From: Atriophallophorus winterbourni
Taxonomy: Eukaryota; Platyhelminthes; Trematoda; Plagiorchiida; Microphallidae
DNA length: 64,000 nt
Reading direction: 5' to 3'
Assembly: GCA_013407085.1 (NCBI GenBank)
Contig: JACCGJ010013582.1
Coordinates: 62,001 to 126,000, forward strand
The notes beneath the pieces were generated by a model, which was not told the origin of the DNA, made no database searches, and saw only the letters and a list, made by a program, of their open reading frames with translations. Positions 46,510-56,388 of the stretch are shown here, piece by piece. Made by a program: the position numbers and the translations under genes. How positions within the stretch are numbered: the first letter of the stretch is position 1; the number at the start of each line of letters is the position of its first letter.

Positions 46510-47800
46510 ATATACTGCCTCGGGTCTAACTCGAACCCAGGACCTTCAAAATTGTAGTCTCATACATTACGACATGAGCTACCGAACATGTTTGACCGAT
46601 CGCGATTAATTCTTCATGAATGTTTCTTCATACTGACAAATTTGTTCAACGTGTAAAACCTGTCCACTCGCAGAGGAGCCAGCATCATCTATTTTGGTTG
46701 TCCAACCGATCTGATCTCCATGTCAGGTCTTCCCATCACATACACTTCAAGCTAACAGGGATCATATCTGACGGGCATTGTTGTTTATAAAGTGCATGGA
46801 AATATGATTCATTATGTTTTGTCCACTACTGATCGTTGTTAAGTCCTTCGAAATGTTCACAAATTTTATTACGACAGTCGACATTGAAAGCAATGGACTC
46901 GAGTTTCGCTCTCATTAAGCTCATCATAGATGCATATCCTAGCTTGGCTCTGACTAGAACCCAAGACCTTCACTAGTTTAGTCTCATGCCTCACGAACTC
47001 AGCTCCTGATACCTGATTGACCAATCGCGGTTAAGTCTTCATGAAAGTTCAGCAAAAATGGCCTATTTGAGTAGAGTCTAAAGCCTGAACAGTCGAAAAA
47101 TAGACAGCAACATCAATTGAGTTCGTCCAATCGATATGATCTTCATGTCAGGTTTTCCCATCAGATGAATGTAAGCTCACATAGATTTGAATCTGACAGG
47201 CATTGTGTTTCCAAAGATTGCTCGAAGATCTGATCTCATTGTCTGCTCTGCATATTGGATAAAGTATAAGCTAACACTGATTAAATCTGACGGGCATTGT
47301 TGCATAAACGTGCATGGAAAGTTGGAACATTATGTTTTTAGCGACTAATAATCAATAACAAGTCCTTCGAAATATTCACAAAGTTCATCACCACAATCCA
47401 CATTAGAAGCAATTAAGTCTTTTTTTGCTATTATTATAGCTCATTAGCAGCGCATATCTTGTCCGTGGTCTGACTCCAACCCAGGACCTTTACCACTGTA
47501 GTCTAATTCCTTACGACCTGAGCTACCGAGTCCCGTTTGACCGATCGCATTTCAGTCTTCGTGAAGGTTTCTCTAGACCGGAATATTTGAGAAGTGACCG
47601 AAGCTTGACCAGTCGAAAAGTTGCCAGCAACAACCATTGTGAACGTCTAGCCGTTTTGATCTACTAATACCGACTAAATCTGAAGGGCATTATTGTTTAT
47701 AGAGTGTTTGGAGAGTTGGTTCATTATGTTTCGAAGACTACTCATCAGTATCAAGTTCTTAAAGGATTCACAAAGTTTATCACGGCAGTCCAGGTTGAAA

Positions 47801-47845
47801 GCAATGGACTCGAGTTTCGCTCTTGTGAGAGCTCATCAGCAATGC
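47801..47845 (-). ncRNA. Hammerhead ribozyme, intact core (repeat copy 2)
   Basis: Same as the copy at 45,362 but with stem III loop TCGA. CTGATGA, GCTCT/AGAGC, GAAA and GTC are all kept. The A-C-TCGA-G-T segment is part of a palindrome (ACTCGAGT), which would allow two RNAs to pair and act as a dimer, as known for other hammerheads with very short stem III. Confidence 0.85.
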
Positions 47846-48226
47846 ATATACTGTCTCGGATCTCACTCGCACCCAGGACATTTAACATTGTACTATCATG
47901 CCATAAGACCTGCTCTACCGAACACCATTTTACCGATCGCAATTTATTCTTCATAAATTTTCCTCCAAACTGGTACATTCGAGTAATGTATGAATCTCGA
48001 CCAGTCGATAAGAAGACAGCAACATCTATTGTGGTCTTCCAACAGATCTGATCTTCTTGTCAGGGCTTTCCATCAGATACAGTGTAATCTTACACCGATT
48101 TTATTCTGACGTGCATTGTTGTTTATACATTGTTTTGAGAGTAAGTTCATTACGTTTTAGCAATAGTCATTAGTACAAAGTCCTTCGAAATATTCACAAG
48201 CTTTATCACGACGGACCATATGGTAA

Positions 48227-48271
48227 ACACTGGGCTTGATGTTTGCTCTTACAAGAGCTCATCAGCAGTGC
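48227..48271 (-). ncRNA. Hammerhead, G12 lost (copy 2)
   Basis: Identical to the 45,788 copy: intact CTGATGA, stems I and II; damaged GAAA box and cleavage triplet. Confidence 0.7.
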
Positions 48272-48902
48272 ATATTTCGTTTCGGTTCTTACTCGAACGC
48301 AGGCCCTTCAAAGTGGTAGTCTCAAACATTACGATATGAGCTACCGAAACCGTTTGACCGATCGTGATTAAGTCTTCATGAATGTTTCTCCAAACTGGCA
48401 CATTTGAGTAACGTTCAAAGCCTGACCAGTCGAGAAGCAGCCACCAGCATCTATTGTGGTCGTCCAACCGCTCTGATATCCTTGTCAGGTCTTCCCATCA
48501 TATACAGTGTAAACTAACACCGAATAAATCTGACGGGCATTGTTCTTTATAGAGTGCATGGAAAGTTGTTTCATTGTTTTTTGTCGACTACTCACCAGTA
48601 TTAAGTCCTTCGAAATATTTACAATTTTTTTCACACGGTCCACAAAAAAGGTACATTTGAATAGAGTCTAAAGCCCGACCAGTCGAAAAAAAGACAGCAA
48701 CACATATTTCCGTCGTCTAACCGATTCAATCTACATGCAGGTCTTCCTAGCAGATACAGTGTGTGCTTATACCGATTTAAATTTGACGGGCATTGTTGTT
48801 CATAGATTGTTTGGAGAGTTAGTGCATTATGTTTGGGCACAACTTATTTGTACCAAGCCCTTTGAAGTATTTACAACGCTTATCACGCCGGAACATATTG
48901 GT

Positions 48903-48948
48903 GAGACTGGGATTGAGTTTCGCTCTTACAGGAGCTCATCAGCGGTGC
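48903..48948 (-). ncRNA. Hammerhead, cleavage triplet changed (copy 2)
   Basis: Same sequence as the 46,464 copy. Core boxes CTGATGA and GAAA are present; the GTC triplet is altered. Confidence 0.65.
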
Positions 48949-50240
48949 ATATACTGCCTCGGGTCTAACTCGAACCCAGGACCTTCAAAATTGTAGTCTC
49001 ATACATTACGACATGAGCTACCGAACATGTTTGACCGATCGCGATTAATTCTTCATGAATGTTTCTTCATACTGACAAATTTGTTCAACGTGTAAAACCT
49101 GTCCACTCGCAGAGGAGCCAGCATCATCTATTTTGGTTGTCCAACCGATCTGATCTCCATGTCAGGTCTTCCCATCACATACACTTTAAGCTAACAGGGA
49201 TCATATCTGACGGGCATTGTTGTTTATAAAGTGCATGGAAATATGATTCATTATGTTTTGTCCACTACTGATCGTTGTTAAGTCCTTCGAAATGTTCACA
49301 AATTTTATTACGACAGTCGACATTGAAAGCAATGGACTCGAGTTTCGCTCTCATTAAGCTCATCATAGATGCATATCCTAGCTTGGCTCTGACTAGAACC
49401 CAAGACCTTCACTAGTTTAGTCTCATGCCTCACGAACTCAGCTCCTGATACCTGATTGACCAATCGCGGTTAAGTCTTCATGAAAGTTCAGCAAAAATGG
49501 CCTATTTGAGTAGAGTCTAAAGCCTGAACAGTCGAAAAATAGACAGCAACATCAATTGAGTTCGTCCAATCGATATGATCTTCATGTCAGGTTTTCCCAT
49601 CAGATGAATGTAAGCTCACATAGATTTGAATCTGACAGGCATTGTGTTTCCAAAGATTGCTCGAAGATCTGATCTCATTGTCTGCTCTGCATATTGGATA
49701 AAGTATAAGCTAACACTGATTAAATCTGACGGGCATTGTTGCATAAACGTGCATGGAAAGTTGGAACATTATGTTTTTAGCGACTATTTATCAATAACAA
49801 GTCCTTCGAAATATTCACAAAGTTCATCACCACAATCCACATTAGAAGCAATTAAGTCTTTTTTTGCTATTATTATAGCTCGATATCAGCGCATATCTTG
49901 TCTGTGGTCTGACTCCAACCCAGGACCTTTACCACTGTAGTCTAATTCCATACGACCTGAGCTACCGATTCCCGTTTGACCGATCGCATCTCAGTCTCCG
50001 TGAAGGTTTCTCTGGACCGGAATATTTGAGAAGTATGCGAAGCCTGACCAGTCAAGAAGGTGCCAGCAACAACCATTGTGAACGTCTAGCCGTTTTGATC
50101 TACTAATACCGACTAAATCTGAAGATCATTATTGTTTATAGAGTGTTTGGAGAGTTGGTTCATTATGTTTCGAAGACTACTCATCAGTATCAAGTTCTTA
50201 AAAGGATTCACAAAGTTTATCACGGCAGTCCAAGTTGAAA

Positions 50241-50285
50241 GCAATGGACTCGAGTTTCGCTCTTGTGAGAGCTCATCAGCAATGC
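50241..50285 (-). ncRNA. Hammerhead ribozyme, intact core (repeat copy 3)
   Basis: Identical in the core to the copy at 47,801: GCATTG, CTGATGA, GCTCT-CACA-AGAGC, GAAA, CTCGA, GTC, CATTGC. The surrounding repeat copy has diverged by several percent, yet the ribozyme is unchanged from copy 2, which suggests but does not prove constraint. Confidence 0.85.
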
Positions 50286-50666
50286 ATATACTGTCTCGGA
50301 TCTCACTCGCACCCAGGACATTCAACATTGTACTATCATGCCATAAGATCTGCTTTACCGAACACCATTTTACCGATCGCAATTTATTATTCATGAATTT
50401 TTCTCCAAACTGGTACTTTCGAGTAATGTATGAAGCCCGACCAGTCGATAAGAAGACAGCAACATCTATTGTGTTCTTCCAACAGATCTGATCTTCTTGT
50501 CAGGGCTTTCCATCACATACAGTGTAATCTTACACCGATTTTATTCTGACGTGCATTGTTGTTTATACATTGTTTTGAGAGTAAGCTCATTACGTTTTAG
50601 CAATAGTCATTAGTACAAAGTCCTTTGATATATTCACAAGCTTTATCACGACGGACCAAATGTTAA

Positions 50667-50711
50667 ACACTGGGCTTGATGTTTGCTCTCACAAGAGCTC
50701 ATCAGCAGTGC
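50667..50711 (-). ncRNA. Hammerhead, G12 lost (copy 3)
   Basis: As the 48,227 copy, but with stem II loop TGTG in place of TGTA. The stem pairs themselves are kept. Confidence 0.68.
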
Positions 50712-51342
50712 ATATGTCGTTTCGGTTCTAACTCAAACGCAGGCCCTTTAAAATGGTAGTCTCAAGCAATACGACATGAGCTACCAAAGACGTCTGACCG
50801 ATCGTGATTAAGTCTTCATGAATGTTTCTCCAAACTGGCACATTTGAGTAACGTCCAAATCCTGACCAGTCGAGAAGGAGCCACCAGCATCTATTGTGGT
50901 CGTCCAACCGCTCTGATATCCTTGTAAGGTCTTCTCATCATAAACAGTGTAAACTAACACCGATTAAATCTGACTTGCATTGTTCTTTATAGAGTGCATG
51001 GAAAGTTGTTTCATCGTTTTTTGTCGACCACTCACCAGTATTAATTCCTTCGAAATATTTACAAATATTTCACAACGGTTCACAAAAATGGTACATTTGT
51101 ATAGAGTCTAAAGCCCGACCAGTCGAAAAAAAGACAGCAACACATATTTCCGTCGTCTAACCGATTCAATCTACATGCAGGTCTTCCTAGCAGATACAGT
51201 GTGTGCTTATACCGATTTAAATTTGACGGGCATTGTTGTTCATAGATTGTTTGGAGTGTTAGTGCATTATGTTTGGGCACAACTTATTTGTACCAAGTCC
51301 TTTGAAGTATTTACAACGCTTATCACGCCGGAACATATTGGA

Positions 51343-51388
51343 AAGACTGGGATTGAGTTTCGCTCTTACAGGAGCTCATCAGCGGTGC
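51343..51388 (-). ncRNA. Hammerhead, cleavage triplet changed (copy 3)
   Basis: Third equivalent of the 46,464 copy, with one change in the outer stem I strand (AAGACTG for GAGACTG in plus reading). Confidence 0.63.
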
Positions 51389-52195
51389 ATATTCTGCCTC
51401 GGGTCTAACTCGAACCCAGGACCTTCAAAATTGTAGTCTCATACATTACGACATGAGCTACCGAACATGTTTGACCGATCGCGATTAATTCTTCATGAAT
51501 GTTTCTTCATACTGACAAATTCGTTCAACGTCTAAAACCTGTCCACTCGCAGAGGAGCCAGCATCATCTATTTTGGTTGTCCAACCGATCTGATCTCCAT
51601 GTCAGGTCTTCCCATCACATAGACTTCAAGCTAACAGGGATCATATCTGACGGGCATTGTTGTTTATAATGTGCATGGAAATATGATTCATTATGTTTTG
51701 TCCACTGCTGATCGTTGTTAAGTCCTTCGAAATGTTCACAAAGTTTATTACGACAGTCGACATTGAAAGCAATGGACTCGAGTTTCGCTCTCATTAGAGC
51801 TCATCATCTATGCATATCCTAGCTTGGCTCTGACTTGAACCCAAGACCTTCACTATTTTAGTCTCATGCCTCACGACCTCAGCTCCTGATACCTGATTGA
51901 CCAATCGCGATTAAGTCTACATGAATGTTTAGCAAAAATGGCTCATTTGAGTAGAGTCTGAAGCCCGATCAGTCGAAAAGGAGATTGCAACATCTATTGA
52001 GGTCGTCCAATCGATATGATCTCCATGTCAGGTTTTCCCATCAGATAAATGTAAGCTCACACAGATTTGAATCTGACATGCATTGTGTTTTCAAAGATTG
52101 CTTGAAGATTTGGTTCACTATGTTTTGTTGACTACTCATCAATACTAAATCCTTCGAATTATTCACAAATTTTATCACGACGGATCATAATGGAA

Positions 52196-52240
52196 ACACT
52201 GAGCTCGAGTTTTGCTCTTACAAGAGCTCATCAGCAGTGC
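52196..52240 (-). ncRNA. Hammerhead, GAAA changed to AAAA
   Basis: GCACTG/CAGTGT stem I, CTGATGA and GCTCT-TGTA-AGAGC are intact. G12 is A, and the triplet reads GCT. This unit lies right of the higher-order repeats. Confidence 0.65.
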
Positions 52241-52621
52241 TTATCCAGTCTCGGATCTAACTCGAACCCATGACCTTCGCTAATGTATTGTCATGGATTA
52301 AGACATAAGCTATCGACCCCCGTTCGACTTATCGCGATTATGTCTTCATGAATGTTTCTCCAGACCGGCACATTTGTGTAACGTCCAAAGCCCGACCAGT
52401 CGAGAAGCAGCCAGCAGTATCTATGATGTTCGCACAACCGATGTGATCATTTTGTCAGGTCTTACATTCAGATACAGTGTAAGCTAACACCAAATAAATA
52501 TGACGGGAATCGTTGTTTATAGAGTGAATGGAGAGTTCGTTCAAAATGTTTTGGCGACTACTCATCAGTACCAAGTCCTTCAAAACATACACAAAGTTCA
52601 TAACGACAGTCCACTTTGGAA

Positions 52622-52666
52622 GCAATGGACTGGAGTTTTGCTCTTATTAGAGCTCATCAGCAGTGC
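52622..52666 (-). ncRNA. Hammerhead, GAAA changed to AAAA
   Basis: GCACTG, CTGATGA, GCTCT-AATA-AGAGC, AAAA, CTCCA, GTC, CATTGC. One core base (G12) differs from a complete ribozyme, and one stem I pair is lost. Confidence 0.65.
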
Positions 52667-53000
52667 GTATCCTGTCTCGGGCGTGACTCCAACAGAGGTC
52701 CTTCAACATAGTACTGTCATGCCTCAGGACCTAAGCTACTGACCCCCGTTTGACCGTTCCCGATCTAGTCCTAATGAATGTTTCTCCAGACTGACACATT
52801 TAAGTAGGGCCCAAAGTCCAACAAGTCGAGAAAAAGCCAGCAAAATCAATTTTTATCGTATAAAAGATCTGATATGGCTTTCAGTTTTCCGAGCAGATAC
52901 AGTGTAAGCTATCATTGATAAAATCTAATGGGCATTGTTTTTTATATGGAGCTTGGAGAGTTAATTGATTATGTTTTGGCAACTACTCTTGTGTACCAAG

Positions 53001-53280
53001 TTGCTGGCTTCTTCTCTACTGGTCAGGCTTTGAGCGCTACTTAAATGTGCCAGTCTGGAGAAAGATTGATGAAGGCCTAGTCGCGATCGGCTAACGAGCA
53101 GTAGTTAGCCCAGTTAGTAAGATATGGGACTACAGTGGTGAATATCCTGGGTTCGATTCACACCCGGTACGTTATGCACTGCTGTTGAGCTCTTAATAGA
53201 GCGAAATTTGTGTCCAGTGTTGCCAATATGTACTGTCGTGATAAACATTGTGAATATGTCGAAAACTGCATGGATTGAGA
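53001..53280 (+). repeat. Inverted satellite unit at the right array edge
   Basis: At about 53,000 the orientation flips. Sequence to the left (GTGTACCAAGT) is the body of a minus unit; to the right, TGCTGGCTTCTTCTC starts a plus unit with its body, tRNA-like head (A box TTAGCCCAGTTAG near 53,104; B box GGTTCGATTCA at 53,150-53,160), ribozyme and tail. The array ends here. Confidence 0.82.
53176..53220 (+). ncRNA. Hammerhead, one core change (CTGTTGA)
   Basis: GCACTG and CAGTGT pair fully in stem I, stem II is GCTCT-TAAT-AGAGC, and GAAA and GTC are present. A6 of the core is T, and C15.2 is T, leaving stem III with a G-U pair. A single core substitution probably disables it. Confidence 0.7.
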
Positions 53281-53299
53281 CTGCATTATTGTTTATCTA

Positions 53300-54250
53300 A
53301 TTTACTGATGATCTTGGGTAAATATACACAAGCGACAGATAAAGGGCAAGCAATGAAAGCCTTCTACCTTGGTGTGTCCAAAGCATTTGATCAAGTTAGT
53401 CATAGCCTACTACTACAGATGCTGAATTTTCTTGGTCTCAAATAAAGGCTGTTGAATTAGCTGGATGACTATCTAAAGGATTGCACTATCTAAGTACCTG
53501 TTGACGATGCATCATCAATACCAATACAGACAACTTACTGAGTTCCCCAAAGTTCAGTCATTAGTCCGATTCTATTTCTGGTTTATTTCAATAGAGAAGC
53601 TGAACATTTTCAATTCAAGATTTCCTTAGCTGTTGACGACATAAGGATGAAGCGTTGCATCCGTAGCCCGGAATACTGCCCGATATCACTCCTAAAATCT
53701 TCATAATTGTTTGTTGAGGAACAAACTGAATTTTAACTTCCACAAATGCAGGCTGATGGACGTATCGATTCGAACAAATTTCGCAAACAATATTTTGGTT
53801 CACACGTCCTTGAAAATTGCAGGGAAGAAAAACATGTGGGTATATGAATATGCTACAATTTGTGAAACTTGTTTCAAAAATGCACTCCCTTTTCTAGTCA
53901 ATACGGGTGCTGTAGGATCGCAAACAGGTATTTGGGAAATGTTCTGGTTATCCATGTTTATATTCTTGAGGATTGTGAAAATTACATAGAAACAGTCATG
54001 ATATTAACTATATCGTCATGCTCTATGTGGTTTAAAAAGGATATCGAACTTGAACACCAACCCTGAACAAAACTTGTATTTATCATACGAATCGACTTTA
54101 TTAAGAAAGGAAGCTCATCAGAATCTGTTTCACTCCCCCTACAGACGAATCAGAATAGACTTCATGCTATTTTACGGAATATGCCATGCCCAAACCGAAT
54201 ATAGTTTCGTAAATCGCCAAGAGCAATTAGCGGACCAATGAATAAATGCT
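53300..54250 (+). pseudogene. CR1-like LINE RT remnant
   Basis: AFYLGVSKAFDQVSH (RT block A with the Asp changed to Gly) appears near 53,358-53,402. A VPQSSVISPILFLVYFN block lies near 53,540-53,592, and an AVDDIRM box near 53,630-53,650 stands where FADDIKM is expected. A C-terminal LINE pattern follows near 54,060-54,200 (LVFIIRIDFIKKGS-like, then HAILRNMPC). Stops and frame changes are frequent, so it is an old fragment directly next to the satellite edge. Confidence 0.7.
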
Positions 54251-55470
54251 AGTAGTCACGTATTACCTCGAAAATGTAAAATGGAATATTATTCTGTCCG
54301 GGTGTGCTTTATTTGAAACTGTTCACCATCTTTTGTTGCTCATTTCATTAGCTTTAATTGATTCAAAAAAATTAGACGAAATTTTATTGAACAACGTTTT
54401 ACCAGAATACTTATATATTTTCCACTCTATCTCCCTAAATTGTTTATAAAACATTAAAATGAGACGTCAAAGTAGTAAGATACAAAATGCCTAAACACGA
54501 CCATAGTTTATTGACCGAATGGAAGGTGAGCGAAGGTCAACAGTTTCTTTTAATCCCATAAGGTTTATTCAATCCTCCGAATGGTACAGATTGAGGCGAA
54601 CTCAGTTGTTTACTAGTTTTGTTGCAACTCCTCACGAAAATATTACTGAAGGAACCTAAATTCCATGTCATATGGATCGCGTTTCAGCATGCTTACTGGT
54701 TTTGATTACCCAAGCAAATAGTAATTATGAAATGTTGCTCACTTCGAGTCATCTTTCCATACTAGATGCTCAATATTTGTGAAAGCTACGAAAAAAGGAG
54801 GATAAACTCACGTTGATTGAATTCGAACATAATGGACGTAAATGTGACTAAACTAAAGCTCATTCGACGGTACGTGTTCTTCATTAAAAGTTTCTACTTC
54901 TTGTATATATTATCCGATTAATGATGTGTGAACAATTAGTTCTCAGTTTTTTTCTGATTTGTAGCAAATATTTGTCATCTTCAACCGAGTATATGAATCC
55001 AATCAGTTATCAGGTTACTTAACGTTGTTCGTTCAAATGTTTATGTATCGGGTAAACATGTATTGACTAGATCTTGTGCGGAGACACTTTACGTATCAGT
55101 AATGAAACATTATCGTCAAACATACGTCAAATGTGTGTCAAAAAATCACTAAGTGATGATTTCCCGAAAGTTCAGATTGCTTTAGCGTCATAGATTTTCA
55201 TATTTTCATGATAATTTCATCTGGGAACGCGATTGAAATAGAAATCTTTGGATTATGAAATAAAACAACGTGTACATTGGTTGGTTGATATAGAAAAGTA
55301 AAATATTTATACAAACAACCTCGCGAATATGTGCCGGAACAATGAATGTTAACATAGACGTTTGAATCTTTTTCCATTCGATGCGTATGATAATCGCATT
55401 TATCCACCCAAACTACTAGAATTCGCTAAAGATTTTGTGCTACTAAACTCCGCTTAAACAACATTGACCA
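54251..55470. other. AT-rich spacer, nothing recognised
   Basis: No gene, domain or shared repeat noticed between the LINE remnant and the next satellite units. Confidence 0.4.
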
Positions 55471-55736
55471 TACAGATCTAATCAGTGTCAGCTTACACTG
55501 TATCCGATGGGCAAACCTGACACGGAGATCTTTTTGGTTGGGCGACCACGACAGATGTGGCTGGCTCCTTCCGCATTGGTCGGGCAAACAAGCTACTCAA
55601 ATGTGACAGTCTGGAGAGCAGTTTATTAACGCTTAATTGCGATCGGTCAAACGGTGGACGGTAGCCAAAGTCGGTATGGCATGGGTTCACAATTGTGATG
55701 GTCGGGGGTTCGAGTCCCACCCGAAGCGGAGGATAT

Positions 55737-55781
55737 GCACTGCTGATGAGCTCAAATGAGAGCGAAACTCGATTTCAGTGC
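55737..55781 (+). ncRNA. Hammerhead with perfect stem I (cleavage triplet mutated)
   Basis: GCACTG, CTGATGA, GCTC-AAATGA-GAGC, GAAA, CTCGA, TTT, CAGTGC. Stem I is a perfect 6-bp helix and the core boxes are complete. GTC reads TTT, so the C-G pair of stem III is lost. It lies 20 bp after the B box. Confidence 0.72.
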
Positions 55782-56162
55782 TCCCAATATGGACCGTCGT
55801 GATCAGCTTTGTGAATAAGTCGATGTGCTCGGCACGGATGAGTAGTCGCAAATATAAACAACAAATTCTCCAAACTTCGCCTAAACAGCAATGCCGATCA
55901 GATCTAATCAGTGTTACCTTACACTGTATACGATGGGAAGACCTGACATGGATATCCGATCGACTGGGCGACCACAACAAATGTTGCTGGCTCCTTCTGA
56001 ACTATTTGGGCAAAAAAGCTACATAAATGTGCTAGTCTGGAGAACAGTTCATTAACGCTTAATTGAGATCAGACAAACGGAGTACGGTAGCCCAACTGGT
56101 TAAAACATGGGTTTACAATTGTGAACGTCGGTGGTTCGAGTCCCACCCGAAGCAGAGGACAT

Positions 56163-56207
56163 GCACTGCGGATGAGCTCAAATGAAAGCGAAACTCGAGT
56201 CCAGTGC
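56163..56207 (+). ncRNA. Hammerhead with perfect stem I and GTC (one core change)
   Basis: GCACTG, CGGATGA (U4 changed to G), GCTC-AAATGA-AAGC, GAAA, CTCGA, GTC, CAGTGC. Stem I and the cleavage triplet are complete; the core has one substitution and stem II has lost one pair. Together with the unit at 55,737 it defines the ancestral ribozyme, since each keeps what the other has lost. Confidence 0.72.
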
Positions 56208-56360
56208 TTCCATTATGGACCGTCGTGATCAGGTTTGTGAATAATTCGATCGTCTCGGCAAGGATGAGTGGTCGCAAATGTAAACTGGAATATCATATGG
56301 AAATATATATTTTGCGAGGTGAGTCATCGTCATTGGTTTTTAAGATAAAGTGACTTTAGT

Positions 56361-56388
56361 TTCAAAGTGATTCAAAGTGATTCAAAGT
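56361..56388 (-). repeat. Tandem TTCAAAGTGA at a LINE 3' end
   Basis: Nearly three exact copies of a 10-bp unit sit about 90 bp downstream of the LINE C-terminus (minus strand). Short tandem repeats at the 3' terminus are typical of CR1-like LINEs. Confidence 0.75.

Larger units (their letters stand above)
44822..47230 (-). repeat. Higher-order repeat, copy 1
   Basis: This block of about six units recurs at 47,231 and again at 49,670. Copies 1 and 2 are almost identical, except that copy 1 lacks about 31 bp near 45,225. Internal order by ribozyme type: poly-T type (44,996), intact-core type (45,362), G12-deleted type (45,788), ribozyme-less unit (about 46,190), C16.1 type (46,464), C3-mutant type (about 46,890). 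Confidence 0.88.
47231..49669 (-). repeat. Higher-order repeat, copy 2
   Basis: Full 2,439-bp copy with the same six-unit order. The junction with the previous copy reads GCTCGAAGATCTGATCTC. The left half matches the body of one unit and the right half a different part of another, so it is a recombination scar. The scar recurs at the copy 2/3 boundary. Confidence 0.9.
49670..52130 (-). repeat. Higher-order repeat, copy 3 (more diverged)
   Basis: Same unit order as copies 1 and 2, with more substitutions. At its right end the unit continues normally (GCTTGAAGATTTGGTTCAC) instead of showing the recombination scar, so it keeps the ancestral arrangement of that unit. Confidence 0.85.
42454..53000 (-). 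repeat. Tandem array of tRNA-derived, hammerhead-bearing repeats
   Basis: About 25 units of roughly 425 bp, nearly all in minus orientation, follow one another. Each intact unit, read on minus, has a tRNA-like head with A box (GGTAGCTCAGGTCG) and B box (GGTTCGAGTC) and then, about 20 bp on, a hammerhead ribozyme. A body of some 300 bp follows with constant landmarks (CGAAGGACTTGGTACTGATGAG, split by small changes; CAACAATGCCCGTCAGATTTA; GTTGGACGACC; CTCAAATGTGCCAG; CAATCGCGATCGGTCAAAC). This resembles the schistosome Sm-alpha family of Pol III-driven, hammerhead-bearing repeats, though the unit here seems longer. The short reading frames inside it are by-products of the repeat. Confidence 0.88.
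55471..56290 (+). repeat. Two tandem plus-strand satellite/tRNA-SINE units
   Basis: Two units of about 425 bp in head-to-tail order on the plus strand. They diverge from the main array but share its landmarks (CTTACACTGTAT, GACCTGACA-like, GGGCGACCAC, GTCTGGAGA, CGATCGGTCAAACG). Heads have well-kept Pol III boxes: B box GGTTCGAGTCC at 55,707-55,717 and 56,133-56,143, and A box TAGCCCAACTGG at 56,088-56,099. The B boxes here match the tRNA consensus better than those of the array, so these may be closer to the founder. Confidence 0.85.

Noticed and set aside
42500..52600. A second CTGATGAG motif in the unit body (minus strand, before TAGTCGC)
   Set aside because: It lacks a closing stem II and a GAAA box at the right distance, so it does not form a hammerhead.
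45253..52742. Recurring 70-119-codon open frames on both strands of the array
   Set aside because: They repeat with the 2.44-kb period, often start at non-ATG codons, and fall on satellite sequence that includes the tRNA-like head and ribozyme. They are by-products of the repeat, not genes.
42454..53000. CRISPR-like array
   Set aside because: Units are about 425 bp with internal promoters and ribozymes, on a eukaryotic background. There are no short repeats with unique spacers.
42454..53000. Evidence for a sex-chromosome (W) origin
   Set aside because: Ribozyme satellites are known from schistosome W chromosomes among other places, but nothing in this window alone shows sex linkage.
35440..56143. 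True tRNA genes in the satellite heads
   Set aside because: A and B boxes are present, but the acceptor and anticodon stems do not close into a standard cloverleaf in the copies I read. These are tRNA-derived promoters, not tRNA genes.
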